From the NCBI GenBank assembly GCA_050246595.1, contig JBFWVT010000002.1, positions 1-64,000 of the forward strand: 64,000 nt of DNA, given 5' to 3'. Below, piece after piece: positions 7,832-16,069 of this stretch. The stretch comes from DATARH01 sp050246595 (lineage in GTDB: Bacteria; Pseudomonadota; Alphaproteobacteria; ATCC43930; CGMCC-115725). Every line of letters begins with the position of its first letter. The first letter of the stretch is position 1. Under the pieces are notes generated by a model. The model was not told the origin of the DNA and did not search any database. It was given only the letters and a program-made list of their open reading frames with translations. The position numbers were made by a program, and so were the translations under genes.

Positions 7832-8194
7832 GGAAAGGTTCAGCTCATACAGGTTCGGCTTCCCCAATCCGCGCTGTTTGATCGTGACGAACTGCTCGCG
7901 CTCAAGCTCTTGCAGATAGGTGCGCACGCTGCGGTCAGTGACACCCATGTCTTTGGCCAGGCGCTCCTGACCGGGAAAGCAGTAGTCGTTCTGCCAAGCG
8001 TATTTCAACAACATGGCATAAGTCAGCTTCGCGCCGGGCGACACACGATCGCTGACCAGCACGTGGTTAGGCACCTGCGTGTACCCCTTCGCGGTGAGCA
8101 CGTCGGCGCCATTGAGGATGATGTTGCGCTCAAGGATGGACCCGATCGGCGTCATCGCTCCTTCGCGCCATGCTGGTCGATCTGGCTGGGCCAT
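7772..8194 (-). CDS. Replication-initiator-like helix-turn-helix protein
   Basis: A 140-residue DNA-binding protein with an HTH_36-type winged helix: VSPGAKLTYAMLLKYAW, FPGQERLAKDMGVTDRSVRT and YLQELEREQFVTIKQRGLGKPNLYEL. This arrangement is common in plasmid and integrative-element replication/control proteins. Its 3' end runs into three 23-bp iterons, so it plausibly binds them to control excision-state replication or its own transcription. The second ATG (residue 14) is an alternative start. No nuclease or helicase domain is present. Confidence 0.6.
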   Translation of the reverse strand: MAQPDRPAWREGAMTPIGSILERNIILNGADVLTAKGYTQVPNHVLVSDRVSPGAKLTYAMLLKYAWQNDYCFPGQERLAKDMGVTDRSVRTYLQELEREQFVTIKQRGLGKPNLYELNLSASGADRKKFPVRTGKKQAS

Positions 8195-8260
8195 AAGCGA
8201 ATTGTAACATCAGGACCGGGCCGATCTGGGGGTAGAGGGGATAACCGGCACTCCCCTTCC

Positions 8261-9004
8261 CTACCGGAACAGGCGGCCGAAAAAAAATGATCGCCGTAGT
8301 TTAGGCGCGGGCGTCTCTGCCGGCGCAGCCGGCACGGTCTCGGTGGGTATTGGCGCGGTCGGAGGCTCAATATTCTCGGTATCGCGCTCTGGCACGCTCT
8401 GGCGCGCTGTGTCGCTGTCGACCTTTGGTGCTTCGATCTGCGCGAGCCGCGTCTCCGCGGCGCCGAGCTTATAGCTCATGTCCTGCATCGCGCTGACGAA
8501 CTTATCGCGGTCCTCGTTGAGCCGCCGATTGAGCTCGGCGATGACTGTCTCCTTGGCGCGATTGTCGATGCGCAGATTGAGATTCTCGTCCTTGAGCCGG
8601 CGCACTGTATCTGCCTTGTCCGGCTCCTGCTGCGGCGTCGGCGTAATCGTCTCGACTGTTATGTCGCGCACTGGCGCGCTGTTGCGCGCTGCAGCGTGTT
8701 GCGGCGCGTCATGGCGCGCTTCGTCGCCGAACGCGGCAATGGCCTCGATCTGGCGCAGCTCTTCGGCGTAGCGCACGACCGATTCGCGGTTGATGAAAAA
8801 CTGATCGCCGCGTGGACCTTTAATGCGCACGCAATCCAAATGTCCTTGCTCGCAAAACCGCTGCACTGACCGCTTCGAGCGGGGAGTGCCGCACTCAGCA
8901 AATAATTCGACCGCGTCAGCAATAGTTAATGGGTGACGTGCTTTGTCGTAGCCGACTGGCGCGCTATTGCGCGCTGTGTCGCTGTCGATAATTTCTGCTT
9001 CCAT
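8261..9004 (-). CDS. HTH plus coiled-coil protein (KfrA-like organisation)
   Basis: A 247-residue protein. Residues about 22-85 (HPLTIADAVELFAECGTPRS, KRSVQRFCEQGHLDCVRIKG) resemble a MerR-like winged helix recognising DNA. About 130-190 is a charged coiled coil (RRLKDENLNLRIDNRAKETV, IAELNRRLNEDRDKF), and the rest is Pro/Ala-rich linker ending in a basic FFFGRLFR tail. This resembles plasmid KfrA-type or partition-accessory proteins, though no family is certain. It lies 66 bp upstream of the iteron-associated HTH gene in the same direction, suggesting a maintenance module. Confidence 0.5.
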   Translation of the reverse strand: MEAEIIDSDTARNSAPVGYDKARHPLTIADAVELFAECGTPRSKRSVQRFCEQGHLDCVRIKGPRGDQFFINRESVVRYAEELRQIEAIAAFGDEARHDAPQHAAARNSAPVRDITVETITPTPQQEPDKADTVRRLKDENLNLRIDNRAKETVIAELNRRLNEDRDKFVSAMQDMSYKLGAAETRLAQIEAPKVDSDTARQSVPERDTENIEPPTAPIPTETVPAAPAETPAPKLRRSFFFGRLFR

Positions 9005-9227
9005 AGTCTTTAGAATATCACGTTTATGTTTACGTGGTTGAAGCGCGCGTCAAATTGATCATAGTTATCTGGTGCTGTAAACCGATGGGCGGGGAAGTGG
9101 CGGGAGGGAGCCAGTGCAGTAATCGCACATCGACGCGACGAGGTCGCCAGACGCAAGCTCGGAGGCCGAGAATATCGAGACGCCATCGATCAGCCCCGAA
9201 ATGCGAATATTCGAAAACCACCAGCTC
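9005..9227. other. Intergenic region between maintenance genes and STAND gene
   Basis: About 220 bp without a supported gene. It contains the upstream region of the HTH/coiled-coil gene (AT-rich near 9005-9030) and the 3' flank of the large STAND gene. Confidence 0.4.
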
Positions 9228-12014
9228 TCACCGGGCCGAGGACGGAAATAATCCTGGAAGCGAAGACTGCGCCCTGTTATCTTTGGTCTTTCTTCGCCGT
9301 CGTGTCCCTATTTGTGTCTGACCTCGGCTCCAAAGTGCCCATAAACGCAATGCGCCGCCACATCTCTTTTGAGAGCCCACTGACCAAGCTAAACCGAACT
9401 TCTCTGCAACCGCCCTGCCCACATCAACTGCAGTTAGATTTGGAGCGTTCCTAAGCATCTCTTCTACAAACACCACAGTAGTACTTCGATTTGCGGCATC
9501 TCGAATGATTGCTTCTGCCGAAGCTGGCGGACCCTGGAGAATCACGTTTCCCTGGGAATCCAGAATCTCCAGGTTGATCAAACAGCTAAGGGTGTTCCGA
9601 CCATGCGAGCTCTCTAGGCTCTCCCGCGTCGGGCGAGATTGCAGTGCAAACTCAAGTGCCGCAACGGCCTTTCTAGGCGGCGCTTCCCCAAAAAAGAGAT
9701 TTGAGCCGCGCCTAAGATAGCGCCCCGGGTCCAAGAATTCCAGCGACGCCGACCGATTCGTCAGAATGAAGTCACGACCATATCGCTCAATTAAACCGAT
9801 ACTCATAAACCATCGAAGCAGCTTTTGACGGTAATGCTCTAATAAATTGTCTGAAACCGAGGGAGCACGCAGAATTCGCCGAGTCATGGTCCGCATCGCC
9901 TCCTCGGAGAAAACGCCGCCCGGACCGACTTCAGAAATTAAATTTCGGTACATGACATGCGACGTACAGAACGAAAATAGTGTTTGCGCCGCCTGTTCCT
10001 CATTTTCGTGAAGCGCGCTAATGGCTTCAGATCTCCTGTTCGCCTCTGCATGTCCTATCATTACAAGGTCTCGAACCACATTGTCTGCAGTTCCCTTGGC
10101 AATCCGTAGCTCAGCGGCCAAATCGTCGTAGCTGATTTGGCGTTCGCGAAGCAGTAGCTTTACGCCAGCCATATATGAGCTTAGGTTGGCCTGCGGTATA
10201 TATGTGACCGGTATATACGGGACACGTTCCGTGAGAACGTAGTCCCGAAAGATGTCCCAGTAGATGCTAAGCCGTGGACCACTCCGAATAATTAGCCGTT
10301 TATCGAGAAGATTATTCACTACTTCGTCGCCGTAAATGTTGATAATTTTAAAAAATTCCGCAGGCGACTCCTGTGAGATTTGCTTAATGCAAGCATATTC
10401 GACTGAGGTAAGTCGCTCTATGTCCTTTTTAAAAAGCTCCTGAATACTGAGCGATCGTACTAAAACGTCGCTCTGGTCCATACCCGCGCGCACGAGATCG
10501 AGGATATGAATACAAAGTTTTTTAAGCAGCCACGGATATCCTTGGCAATGATCCTGCAGCAGCCTCCGAAGTTGCGGAACCAGGGGCTGGCCAAGTTCCG
10601 CCGCAAAACGGTTAAGTGCGGTTGCAACCTCATTTATGCTGAATGGTGTCAATTCAAACTCTAGCCGACGATCAGCCAAGCTGTGCCACAAGTGATAGGC
10701 CTTATGTTCTGGTGGAATGGTTCCATCTGTTTTCCACGAGAACCCAATCACTACATTCTCTTGAGCTTCGTCGACTGCGTTGCAGAGTGAGCGTATTTCG
10801 TCAAATACTGGCTCCAATTCAGCCTTATATAATAGTTCTTCGAATTGATCGAAGATCAAGCAGATCAATTTGTCTTGCTGCTTAAGAGCACCAAGGATGG
10901 ATTTCATGGTGTCGGTAGAGAATGGATTGTCTGCCCCTCCAAACGTGAATTCTTCTGGGTGCTCGACGAATTTCGCCTTGATGGCCTCTCTGACTGCTGT
11001 GAATAATGCTAGTTCACCGAAACGTTTCGAACTAGCCGCTCTAGAATCAACCGCGAAGACAAATGTCCTAGGCCGATGACGATGATTGTGCGCTCTTGCT
11101 GCAATTTTTAAAACGCATGAACTCTTGCCCCAGCCAGACGGCGCTTTGATTGCGAATAGTCTAGTTCGACTTTGACTCGATCGAATGTGTGAGAAGAACT
11201 CGAATACGTCTTTTTGGAGTTGATCCCGGCCCACGAAATCTTGAGGTCGCGCGGGACGGTAATCGGCCCAATGTTCTGCAATCGGGACCTGCACGATACT
11301 CTGGAGCTCGCGATGTAACCGCTCGACGTCTTCGTCTTGCTGCTCGCGAGCACCCGCTAGCCAATTAAGTGGAGCTAATGTAGTATCAGTGCCGGCAATT
11401 GTATCTAGCACATAATCGGCCGTGATCCGCGCTCCTGTACGAGCGTCGTAAAGAATAGCAGCTTCTCGAATTCCGGTAGTCTGGTCGAGAACGAGGAGCG
11501 CCCAGAACTCGCCTATCGGTGAGAGCAAAAGGTAAACGGCGTCGGAGAATCGCAGTCCTATGGGCCGCTCTAAGTATGATGGTTCAATCACGACTGTCGC
11601 CGCAATTAGGCGTCTCACGAGATCGGCGGGCTCGTAGATTTGCAATCTACGCCTTTCTTCGGTTGGTCGCTGTTCCCACTCATGTCGGACACCTTTGGCA
11701 TCTTTTCCGAGCGAGTACGTAGAAATGAGCCAGCCGGATGAAAAATTGCGCGCCGTGACATTTCCAAGTATCTTGTATAAAACTTCGGAGCTTATCGTGG
11801 ATCGGTGGGCCTTGCACTCGACAAAAATGCGTTCTCCGGTGGAGAGCTCAGTCGCAAGAAGATCAACCTCCGTACCTGTTAGGCGCACCTCTTCTGTGAC
11901 TTTATAATTCTGAGTTTCGAGAAAACGTTGGGCAAATTTTGCGAGTACGCGACCCCTATCCGTAGTAGTAGTGTCCGGAGCAGCTGCGACTTCGATAGAA
12001 AAGTTAGACGGCAT
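9228..12014 (-). CDS. Mrr-like nuclease fused to a STAND NTPase (candidate anti-phage protein)
   Basis: A 928-residue protein. Residues about 15-140 form a PD-(D/E)xK nuclease of restriction-endonuclease/Mrr type: D51 in TGTEVDLLA and E66-x-K68 in RIFVECKAH. After a linker domain, VGRDQLQ (261) begins a STAND/AAA-like NTPase with Walker A APSGWGKSS (about 291-299) and Walker B LICLIFDQFEELL (about 383-395). The rest is helical with winged-helix-like segments (YDDLAAELRIAKGTADNVVRD). Nuclease-STAND fusions are a recurring bacterial defence design, where ligand-driven oligomerisation activates an effector. Composition is more AT-rich than flanking chromosome. The ligand is unknown. Confidence 0.75.
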   Translation of the reverse strand: MPSNFSIEVAAAPDTTTTDRGRVLAKFAQRFLETQNYKVTEEVRLTGTEVDLLATELSTGERIFVECKAHRSTISSEVLYKILGNVTARNFSSGWLISTYSLGKDAKGVRHEWEQRPTEERRRLQIYEPADLVRRLIAATVVIEPSYLERPIGLRFSDAVYLLLSPIGEFWALLVLDQTTGIREAAILYDARTGARITADYVLDTIAGTDTTLAPLNWLAGAREQQDEDVERLHRELQSIVQVPIAEHWADYRPARPQDFVGRDQLQKDVFEFFSHIRSSQSRTRLFAIKAPSGWGKSSCVLKIAARAHNHRHRPRTFVFAVDSRAASSKRFGELALFTAVREAIKAKFVEHPEEFTFGGADNPFSTDTMKSILGALKQQDKLICLIFDQFEELLYKAELEPVFDEIRSLCNAVDEAQENVVIGFSWKTDGTIPPEHKAYHLWHSLADRRLEFELTPFSINEVATALNRFAAELGQPLVPQLRRLLQDHCQGYPWLLKKLCIHILDLVRAGMDQSDVLVRSLSIQELFKKDIERLTSVEYACIKQISQESPAEFFKIINIYGDEVVNNLLDKRLIIRSGPRLSIYWDIFRDYVLTERVPYIPVTYIPQANLSSYMAGVKLLLRERQISYDDLAAELRIAKGTADNVVRDLVMIGHAEANRRSEAISALHENEEQAAQTLFSFCTSHVMYRNLISEVGPGGVFSEEAMRTMTRRILRAPSVSDNLLEHYRQKLLRWFMSIGLIERYGRDFILTNRSASLEFLDPGRYLRRGSNLFFGEAPPRKAVAALEFALQSRPTRESLESSHGRNTLSCLINLEILDSQGNVILQGPPASAEAIIRDAANRSTTVVFVEEMLRNAPNLTAVDVGRAVAEKFGLAWSVGSQKRCGGALRLWALWSRGQTQIGTRRRRKTKDNRAQSSLPGLFPSSAR

Positions 12015-12114
12015 CTGCGGACAGCGCCTCGAAGAACGTGGTTTGGCCGCGGATTCTAGACGTTTTTGCCCGTTGTGGCTATGCTCCAGCTAATCGCAAA
12101 GCCCACGATCTATT

Positions 12115-12319
12115 TTGTTAGGCAGGGAAGTACCAGGGTGTTCCTCAGTGAGTATGGCGGCCTCTAGCGGTCTCAGGCACAGCGCAACCGTGCTCGCTGC
12201 CGCCCCGGACCAGCTCGCCGCAACGATCGCCGCCTTCTTCGCCACGCTCCAGCGCCGCCGACGCGGCGTTCCCATCAGAACCTCGATCTGGCGGAAACTG
12301 TGCCCATCAATTGTCAAAC
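12115..12319 (-). pseudogene. IS66 tnpA remnant interrupted by the IS3 element
   Basis: The minus strand reads GHSFRQIEVLMGTPRRRRWS then VAKKAAIVAASWSGAAASTVA, a clear match to the start of IS66-family TnpA. It decays after about 35 codons. The IS3 copy at 12320-13628 sits directly beside its 5' end. It is a second, independent IS66 relic in the window (compare 3806-4345). Confidence 0.6.
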
Positions 12320-12372
12320 TGAAGTTGCCCCGGTTTGGTGGACACCGACGATGCTTTGCGCGAGGTGTCCTT

Positions 12373-12705
12373 ATGGCCAAGACCCATCCCCCCTATGCGC
12401 CGGAGTTTCGGCGCCAAATGGTCGAGTTAGTTCGTGCCGGGCGTGATCCGGCCGATCTGGCTCGTGAATTCGAACCCTCGTCCCAGGCGATCCGCAACTG
12501 GGTCGCCCAGGCCGATCTGCAGGACGGCCGCCGGGAAGCCAAGCCCGCTGCTGACGCCGGCCTGAGCGCGGCCGAACGTGAGGAATTGACCCGGCTGCGG
12601 CGGGAGAACAAGCAGCTGCGCCTGGAGCGCGACATCCTCTCTCGAGCGACGGCCTGGTTTGCCCGCGAGACCGGCGTGATCCCGTCCGGCTCTTCCGGTT
12701 CATGA
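12373..12705 (+). CDS. IS3-family transposase OrfA
   Basis: A 110-residue protein with the HTH of IS3 OrfA (YAPEFRRQMVELVRAGRDPA, LAREFEPSSQAIRNWVAQAD). It is followed by a leucine-zipper-like coiled coil (LTRLRRENKQLRLERDILSR) and the conserved ATAWFARETG tail. It binds the terminal repeats and, through programmed frameshifting with OrfB, forms the active transposase. The start ATG is 12373, 30 bp inside the left inverted repeat. Its TGA overlaps the orfB start by 4 bp. Confidence 0.9.
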   Translation: MAKTHPPYAPEFRRQMVELVRAGRDPADLAREFEPSSQAIRNWVAQADLQDGRREAKPAADAGLSAAEREELTRLRRENKQLRLERDILSRATAWFARETGVIPSGSSGS

Positions 12706-13601
12706 GCGCGAACCAGGCCTGCTTCCCGATTGCCGCGATGGCACGCGTGCTCGGCGTGTCGAAGGCCGGCTACTATGCTTGGCGCCATCGCCCGCCCTCG
12801 GCCCATGCCCGAGCGGATGAAACGCTGCTGGCCCGGATCAAGACCGTGCACATCAGCTCGCGGCAGACCTATGGGGTGCCGCGCGTCCATGCCGAACTGC
12901 GAGCGGCCGGAGAGCGGCACGGCCGCAAGCGGATTGCCTGGCTGATGCGCGCGGCCGGTCTGGTCGGCGCCAGCCGCCGGCGCGGCGGCCCGATCACGAC
13001 GCAGCGCGACAAGCAGGCACGACCCGCACCCGATCTGGTGGACCGCGACTTCCAGGCAGCCGGCCCCAACCAGCTGTGGGTCGCCGACATCACCTACGTC
13101 CCGACCGCGGCGGGTTTCCTCTATCTGGCGGTCGTTGTGGATGTCTGGAGCCGCCGGGTCGTCGGCTGGGCGATGGCCAACCATCTGCGAGCCGAGCTGG
13201 TTCTGGACGCTCTGAACATGGCCCTCGGCCAGCGTCGGCCGCGAGACGTGATCCATCATTCGGACCAGGGCAGCCAATATACCTCGCTGGCTTTCGGCAA
13301 GCGTTGCAAGGAAGCCGGCGTGCGGCCCTCGATGGGCTCGGTCGGGGACGCCGGAGCCTGTCCCCGGGCCGGCAAAACCGGACCCGGGGGACAACGCCCT
13401 GTGCGAGAGCTTCTTTGCCACCCTCGAATGCGAACTGCTCGAGCGACGCCGCTTCGCCTCTCAGGTCGAGGCACGGATGGCCTGCTTCAGCTTGATCGAG
13501 GGCTTCTACAATCCCATCCGGCGGCACTCAGCCCTGGGGTATCGCCCCCCATCCGCTACGAACAGGAGATGCAAACAGACCGACAGTCCGCCACCCCCTG
13601 A
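12702..13601 (+). pseudogene. IS3-family transposase OrfB, disrupted
   Basis: The DDE integrase is recognisable: VSKAGYYAWRHRPPS, RQTYGVPRVHAEL, NQLWVADITYVPT (first Asp), VIHHSDQGSQYTSLAF (second Asp). Just before the last catalytic block the expected GDAYDNALCESFF is broken at 13353-13390 by a palindromic insertion. The reading continues in a shifted frame as ALCESFFATLECELLERRRF and FYNPIRRHSALGYR. Near the C-run at about 13548-13553 the frame shifts back to IRYEQEM. The catalytic Glu is thus out of frame and the enzyme should be dead. Confidence 0.85.
13359..13393. repeat. 35-bp palindromic insertion inside IS3 orfB
   Basis: Left arm TGTCCCCGGGCCGG and right arm CCGGACCCGGGGGACA form a near-perfect hairpin around the loop CAAAA. 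The unit replaces a TAC codon in the conserved GDAYDN motif of the transposase and breaks its frame. It resembles the CCCCGG...CCGGGG palindromes dispersed in alphaproteobacterial genomes. Confidence 0.7.
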
Positions 13602-13628
13602 ACCGTCCACAAAAGCGGGGCAACTTCA

Positions 13629-14207
13629 AACTGCTTGGCAAACCAGCCTCCCTGCGTCGACTGCACGGAGTAGGATAATCTGATCGCCGTCACTTCCAGC
13701 AAGGCGCTGCCAAGCGTAACTCGCGTCCGGAAACTTAGCTGGGACACGGTTAGCTCGCCCACTTCTCCTAGGCGGTTGACAGCTTGACCCCTCGATTCAA
13801 GCCACCCGCCGACAGGTGCTCGCAATATTCGGGCGAAGTGCACAAGCGGCGGCGGCTACATTTCTCTGCGAGCTCTCGTAAAAACCACATTCAAGACGCG
13901 ACGAAGCGCCACGTCGCAGGATTGATCGGAGCCGGAATGCAGGTGACCACCGCACATGCTAGACTGGCCAGGACCGATGGGTGACTAGGGAGCCGGCCTC
14001 CGATTCGTCGATAGGCCAATCCGCGTCAACATGCCGCCTCTTCGGTGGCCAGCAAAGCGCTCGGGTTGCCGGCGCTGCTGACGTACGGGAGGCTATCCGA
14101 AGGAACGACGACGCACGACCATTGCATCGTCGTTCCCGGGCGCCGTAAGCTAAAGGCTAACAGGTGCGCACGCTTAGCACGTTGCGGTTTAGGGGACCAG
14201 AAACGCT
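13629..14207. other. Non-coding stretch upstream of the QueC-like operon
   Basis: About 580 bp. A minus-strand frame of 95 codons (13556-13843) crosses the IS3 end and shows no family, so it is not called. Nothing else is recognisable. The region must hold the promoter of the operon starting at 14208, but no clear -35/-10 pair was identified. Confidence 0.45.
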
Positions 14208-14828
14208 GTGAGGGTTATCCTATGCCATAGTGGGGGCCTAGATTCCACCGTGTGTATGCTCGACGCTCTAGCTGCCGGCCATGACGTGATAAGCCTGGGG
14301 TTCGATTACGGCCAACGCGCCCGAGTCGAATTGACCTATGCACGGCGGCAATGTGAGCGGTACAGCGTACCCCGTCAAACAATACACGTCCGGTGGAGGC
14401 ATCCACCGCGGCAAATGCCGCATGACCGGAGTATCGACGATATCCGGCAGAAGCCGTCATCCGGCTTTTTACCAAGCCGTAATGCAATTTTCCTAGCGCT
14501 AGCCTCGGCCGAGGCTGCTGGCCACTCCGCAGATGAGGTGTGGGTGGGCCTGAACTACCGCGACAGCCCGGGTTACCCAGATTGTCAACCCTCCTTCCTG
14601 AATTCCTTCCGTCATATGTTAGAAACGGCAACAAACCGACCTCCGACAATTCATGCGCCATTATTAGAATTGACCAAACCAGAAATCGCTACTCGCGCAC
14701 GAGCTCATGGACTCACCCCAGCCGATGTTTGGTCTTGCTACCGACCGATACGGCGCAAGAACCGAGAATACCTCCGATGTAATAAGTGCGATGGGTGCCG
14801 AGTGAGTAACCACGCCTGGAGCACGTAA
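14208..14828 (+). CDS. QueC-like 7-cyano-7-deazaguanine synthase paralogue
   Basis: A 206-residue ATP-dependent PP-loop enzyme. QueC converts 7-carboxy-7-deazaguanine to preQ0 using ATP and ammonia. Here the PP-loop SGGLDST (8-14), SLGFDYGQRARVEL (29-42), FLPSRNAIFLALA and the zinc site C177 (WSCY), C191, C194, C197 (CNKCDGC) are all kept. It is slightly shorter than the usual 220-230 residues. Start GTG 14208. It is the first gene of a five-gene plus-strand operon without other queuosine genes, so it is probably a specialised paralogue rather than the housekeeping enzyme. Related QueC-like proteins occur in defence loci (Qat, type IV CBASS), but their partners are not present here. Confidence 0.8.
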   Translation: MRVILCHSGGLDSTVCMLDALAAGHDVISLGFDYGQRARVELTYARRQCERYSVPRQTIHVRWRHPPRQMPHDRSIDDIRQKPSSGFLPSRNAIFLALASAEAAGHSADEVWVGLNYRDSPGYPDCQPSFLNSFRHMLETATNRPPTIHAPLLELTKPEIATRARAHGLTPADVWSCYRPIRRKNREYLRCNKCDGCRVSNHAWST

Positions 14829-14832
14829 TCTA

Positions 14833-15261
14833 ATGCGAATCGTATGTCTAGTTAGCTGCTCGAAGCAAAAAGCCGCCGGCTCTACGGCTGCAGAGCACCT
14901 ATATACGTCGCCACGCTTCAGATTTGCACGTGCTTATGCTCGAGGCAAATTCGACGCGTGGTATATCCTCTCAGCAAAACATTTTCTCGTTGAGCCATCA
15001 AAGGTACTCGACCCCTACGATCTATCGTTAAACGACATGGCCTTGGCAGATCGGAAAGTGTGGGCACGACAGGTTGCGGACGAATTGGTCATACGGGAAT
15101 CTCCGCCGAAACACCTAACCATTCTCGCAGGAGAGAGCTATCGAGTCCCCCTTGTCGGATTTCTGAACAACCTAGGATATATTATAGACGTACCGCTTGC
15201 GCATATGGATCAGGGAACCCAACTTAAATGGCTCAAAGAGCAAGCCCGTGAATACTCCTAA
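14833..15261 (+). CDS. DUF6884-type protein
   Basis: A 142-residue protein whose opening strand MRIVCLVSCSKQKAAGSTAA and following LYTSPRFRFARAYARG, WYILSAKHFLVEPSKVLDPY and LTILAGESYRVPLVGFL are typical of DUF6884. SCSKxK-type openings also occur in domains linked to 7-deazaguanine chemistry, such as the one in archaeosine synthase; I infer, but cannot show, a link. It starts 4 bp after the QueC-like stop and overlaps the next gene by 14 bp, so the three genes are surely co-translated. No catalytic mechanism is established. Confidence 0.65.
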   Translation: MRIVCLVSCSKQKAAGSTAAEHLYTSPRFRFARAYARGKFDAWYILSAKHFLVEPSKVLDPYDLSLNDMALADRKVWARQVADELVIRESPPKHLTILAGESYRVPLVGFLNNLGYIIDVPLAHMDQGTQLKWLKEQAREYS

Positions 15262-16057
15262 TCTCTCGCACTTAACTAGATTGTATACCGCGCTGCGGGA
15301 CCTAGAGCACGGCGTGGGTGGATTGCGCCGATTAGCGGCTTGTACCGGACGCCAAGATTGGCCAAAACGGGGAATTTACTTTTTCTTCGAACCAAACGAA
15401 TTCCTTCGCATCGATCCCACTTGTCCGCGCGTCGTCCGAGTCGGCACGCACGCAGTCAGTGCAAATTCTTCATCGACCCTTTGGACACGACTTAGAACTC
15501 ACAAAGGTACAGACAAAGGTGATGGAAACCATAGAAGTTCGATTTTCCGTTTACATGTCGGCACCGCATTGCTCCGATCAGGGGAATTGTCGATAGAATG
15601 CCATACGTGGGGAACTGGCCAGACAAGACCCATTCCCGCATCGGAAACTGAGGCTCTCGTGGAGCAATTCGTATCAAAATTCATAGGCTCCACGAGCGTG
15701 CTTTGGATCGATGTACCGGACGCGCCCGGCCCCGACAGCGACCGCGCTTATCTGGAGCGCAATCTCATTGTTTTGCTTGCAAATATGCATCAGCCTTGGG
15801 CAACAGCTAGTGATAATTGGCTTGGTCGATATAGTGATAGAGTGGAAATTCGTGAAAGCGGACTCTGGAATGTCGATCATGTGAGGCGTCCCTTTGATGA
15901 GCGCTCACTTGATATTTTCGATTATTATGTCGATGTGACACTTGGAAGAAAAGAGCGACGTGAATCGTCGCTTGCACCGGAAGGTTGGAGGAAGAGTACC
16001 GCAGCCGCGCAAGCTCCGCTTCCGTTTCTCATACCACAACCGGCTCCAATTGGTTAA
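15248..16057 (+). CDS. Divergent GIY-YIG-like nuclease
   Basis: A 269-residue protein starting at GTG 15248, 14 bp inside the previous gene. Residues about 40-95 read WPKRGIYFFFEPNEF, RVVRVGTHAV and STLWTRLRTHKG. These correspond to the GIY strand, a YIG-like VGT strand and the catalytic Arg/His helix of GIY-YIG nucleases. NHRSSIFRLHVGTALLR follows, and EALVEQFVSKFIG plus YLERNLIVLLAN complete a globular core. Classical YIG is degenerate, so cleavage activity is uncertain. Operon position suggests it processes nucleic acid recognised or marked by the other gene products. Confidence 0.5.
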   Translation: MNTPNLSHLTRLYTALRDLEHGVGGLRRLAACTGRQDWPKRGIYFFFEPNEFLRIDPTCPRVVRVGTHAVSANSSSTLWTRLRTHKGTDKGDGNHRSSIFRLHVGTALLRSGELSIECHTWGTGQTRPIPASETEALVEQFVSKFIGSTSVLWIDVPDAPGPDSDRAYLERNLIVLLANMHQPWATASDNWLGRYSDRVEIRESGLWNVDHVRRPFDERSLDIFDYYVDVTLGRKERRESSLAPEGWRKSTAAAQAPLPFLIPQPAPIG

Positions 16058-16069
16058 ACTTAATCGTAA

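Larger units (their letters stand above)
12320..13628 (+). mobile_element. IS3-family insertion sequence, about 1.3 kb
   Basis: Terminal inverted repeats TGAAGTTGCCCCGGTTTGG (12320 on) and the complement of 13605-13628 (TGAAGTTGCCCCGCTTTTG) match with few mismatches. A 3-bp AAC flanks both ends as a likely target duplication. Inside lie the overlapping orfA (12373-12705) and orfB (from 12702), the standard IS3 layout. orfB carries two lesions, so the copy is probably inactive. Confidence 0.85.

Noticed and set aside
12393..13421. 342-codon frame antisense to the IS3 genes
   Set aside because: Complement of OrfA/OrfB coding; no family, low-complexity composition.
13556..13843. 95-codon frame crossing the right end of the IS3 element
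   Set aside because: It joins IS terminal sequence to flanking DNA, so it cannot be an ancestral gene, and it shows no family.
14208..14828. Assignment of the QueC-like gene to the host queuosine pathway
   Set aside because: No queD, queE or folE nearby, and the gene is embedded in a tight operon with nucleotide/NAD enzymes on a mobile element.
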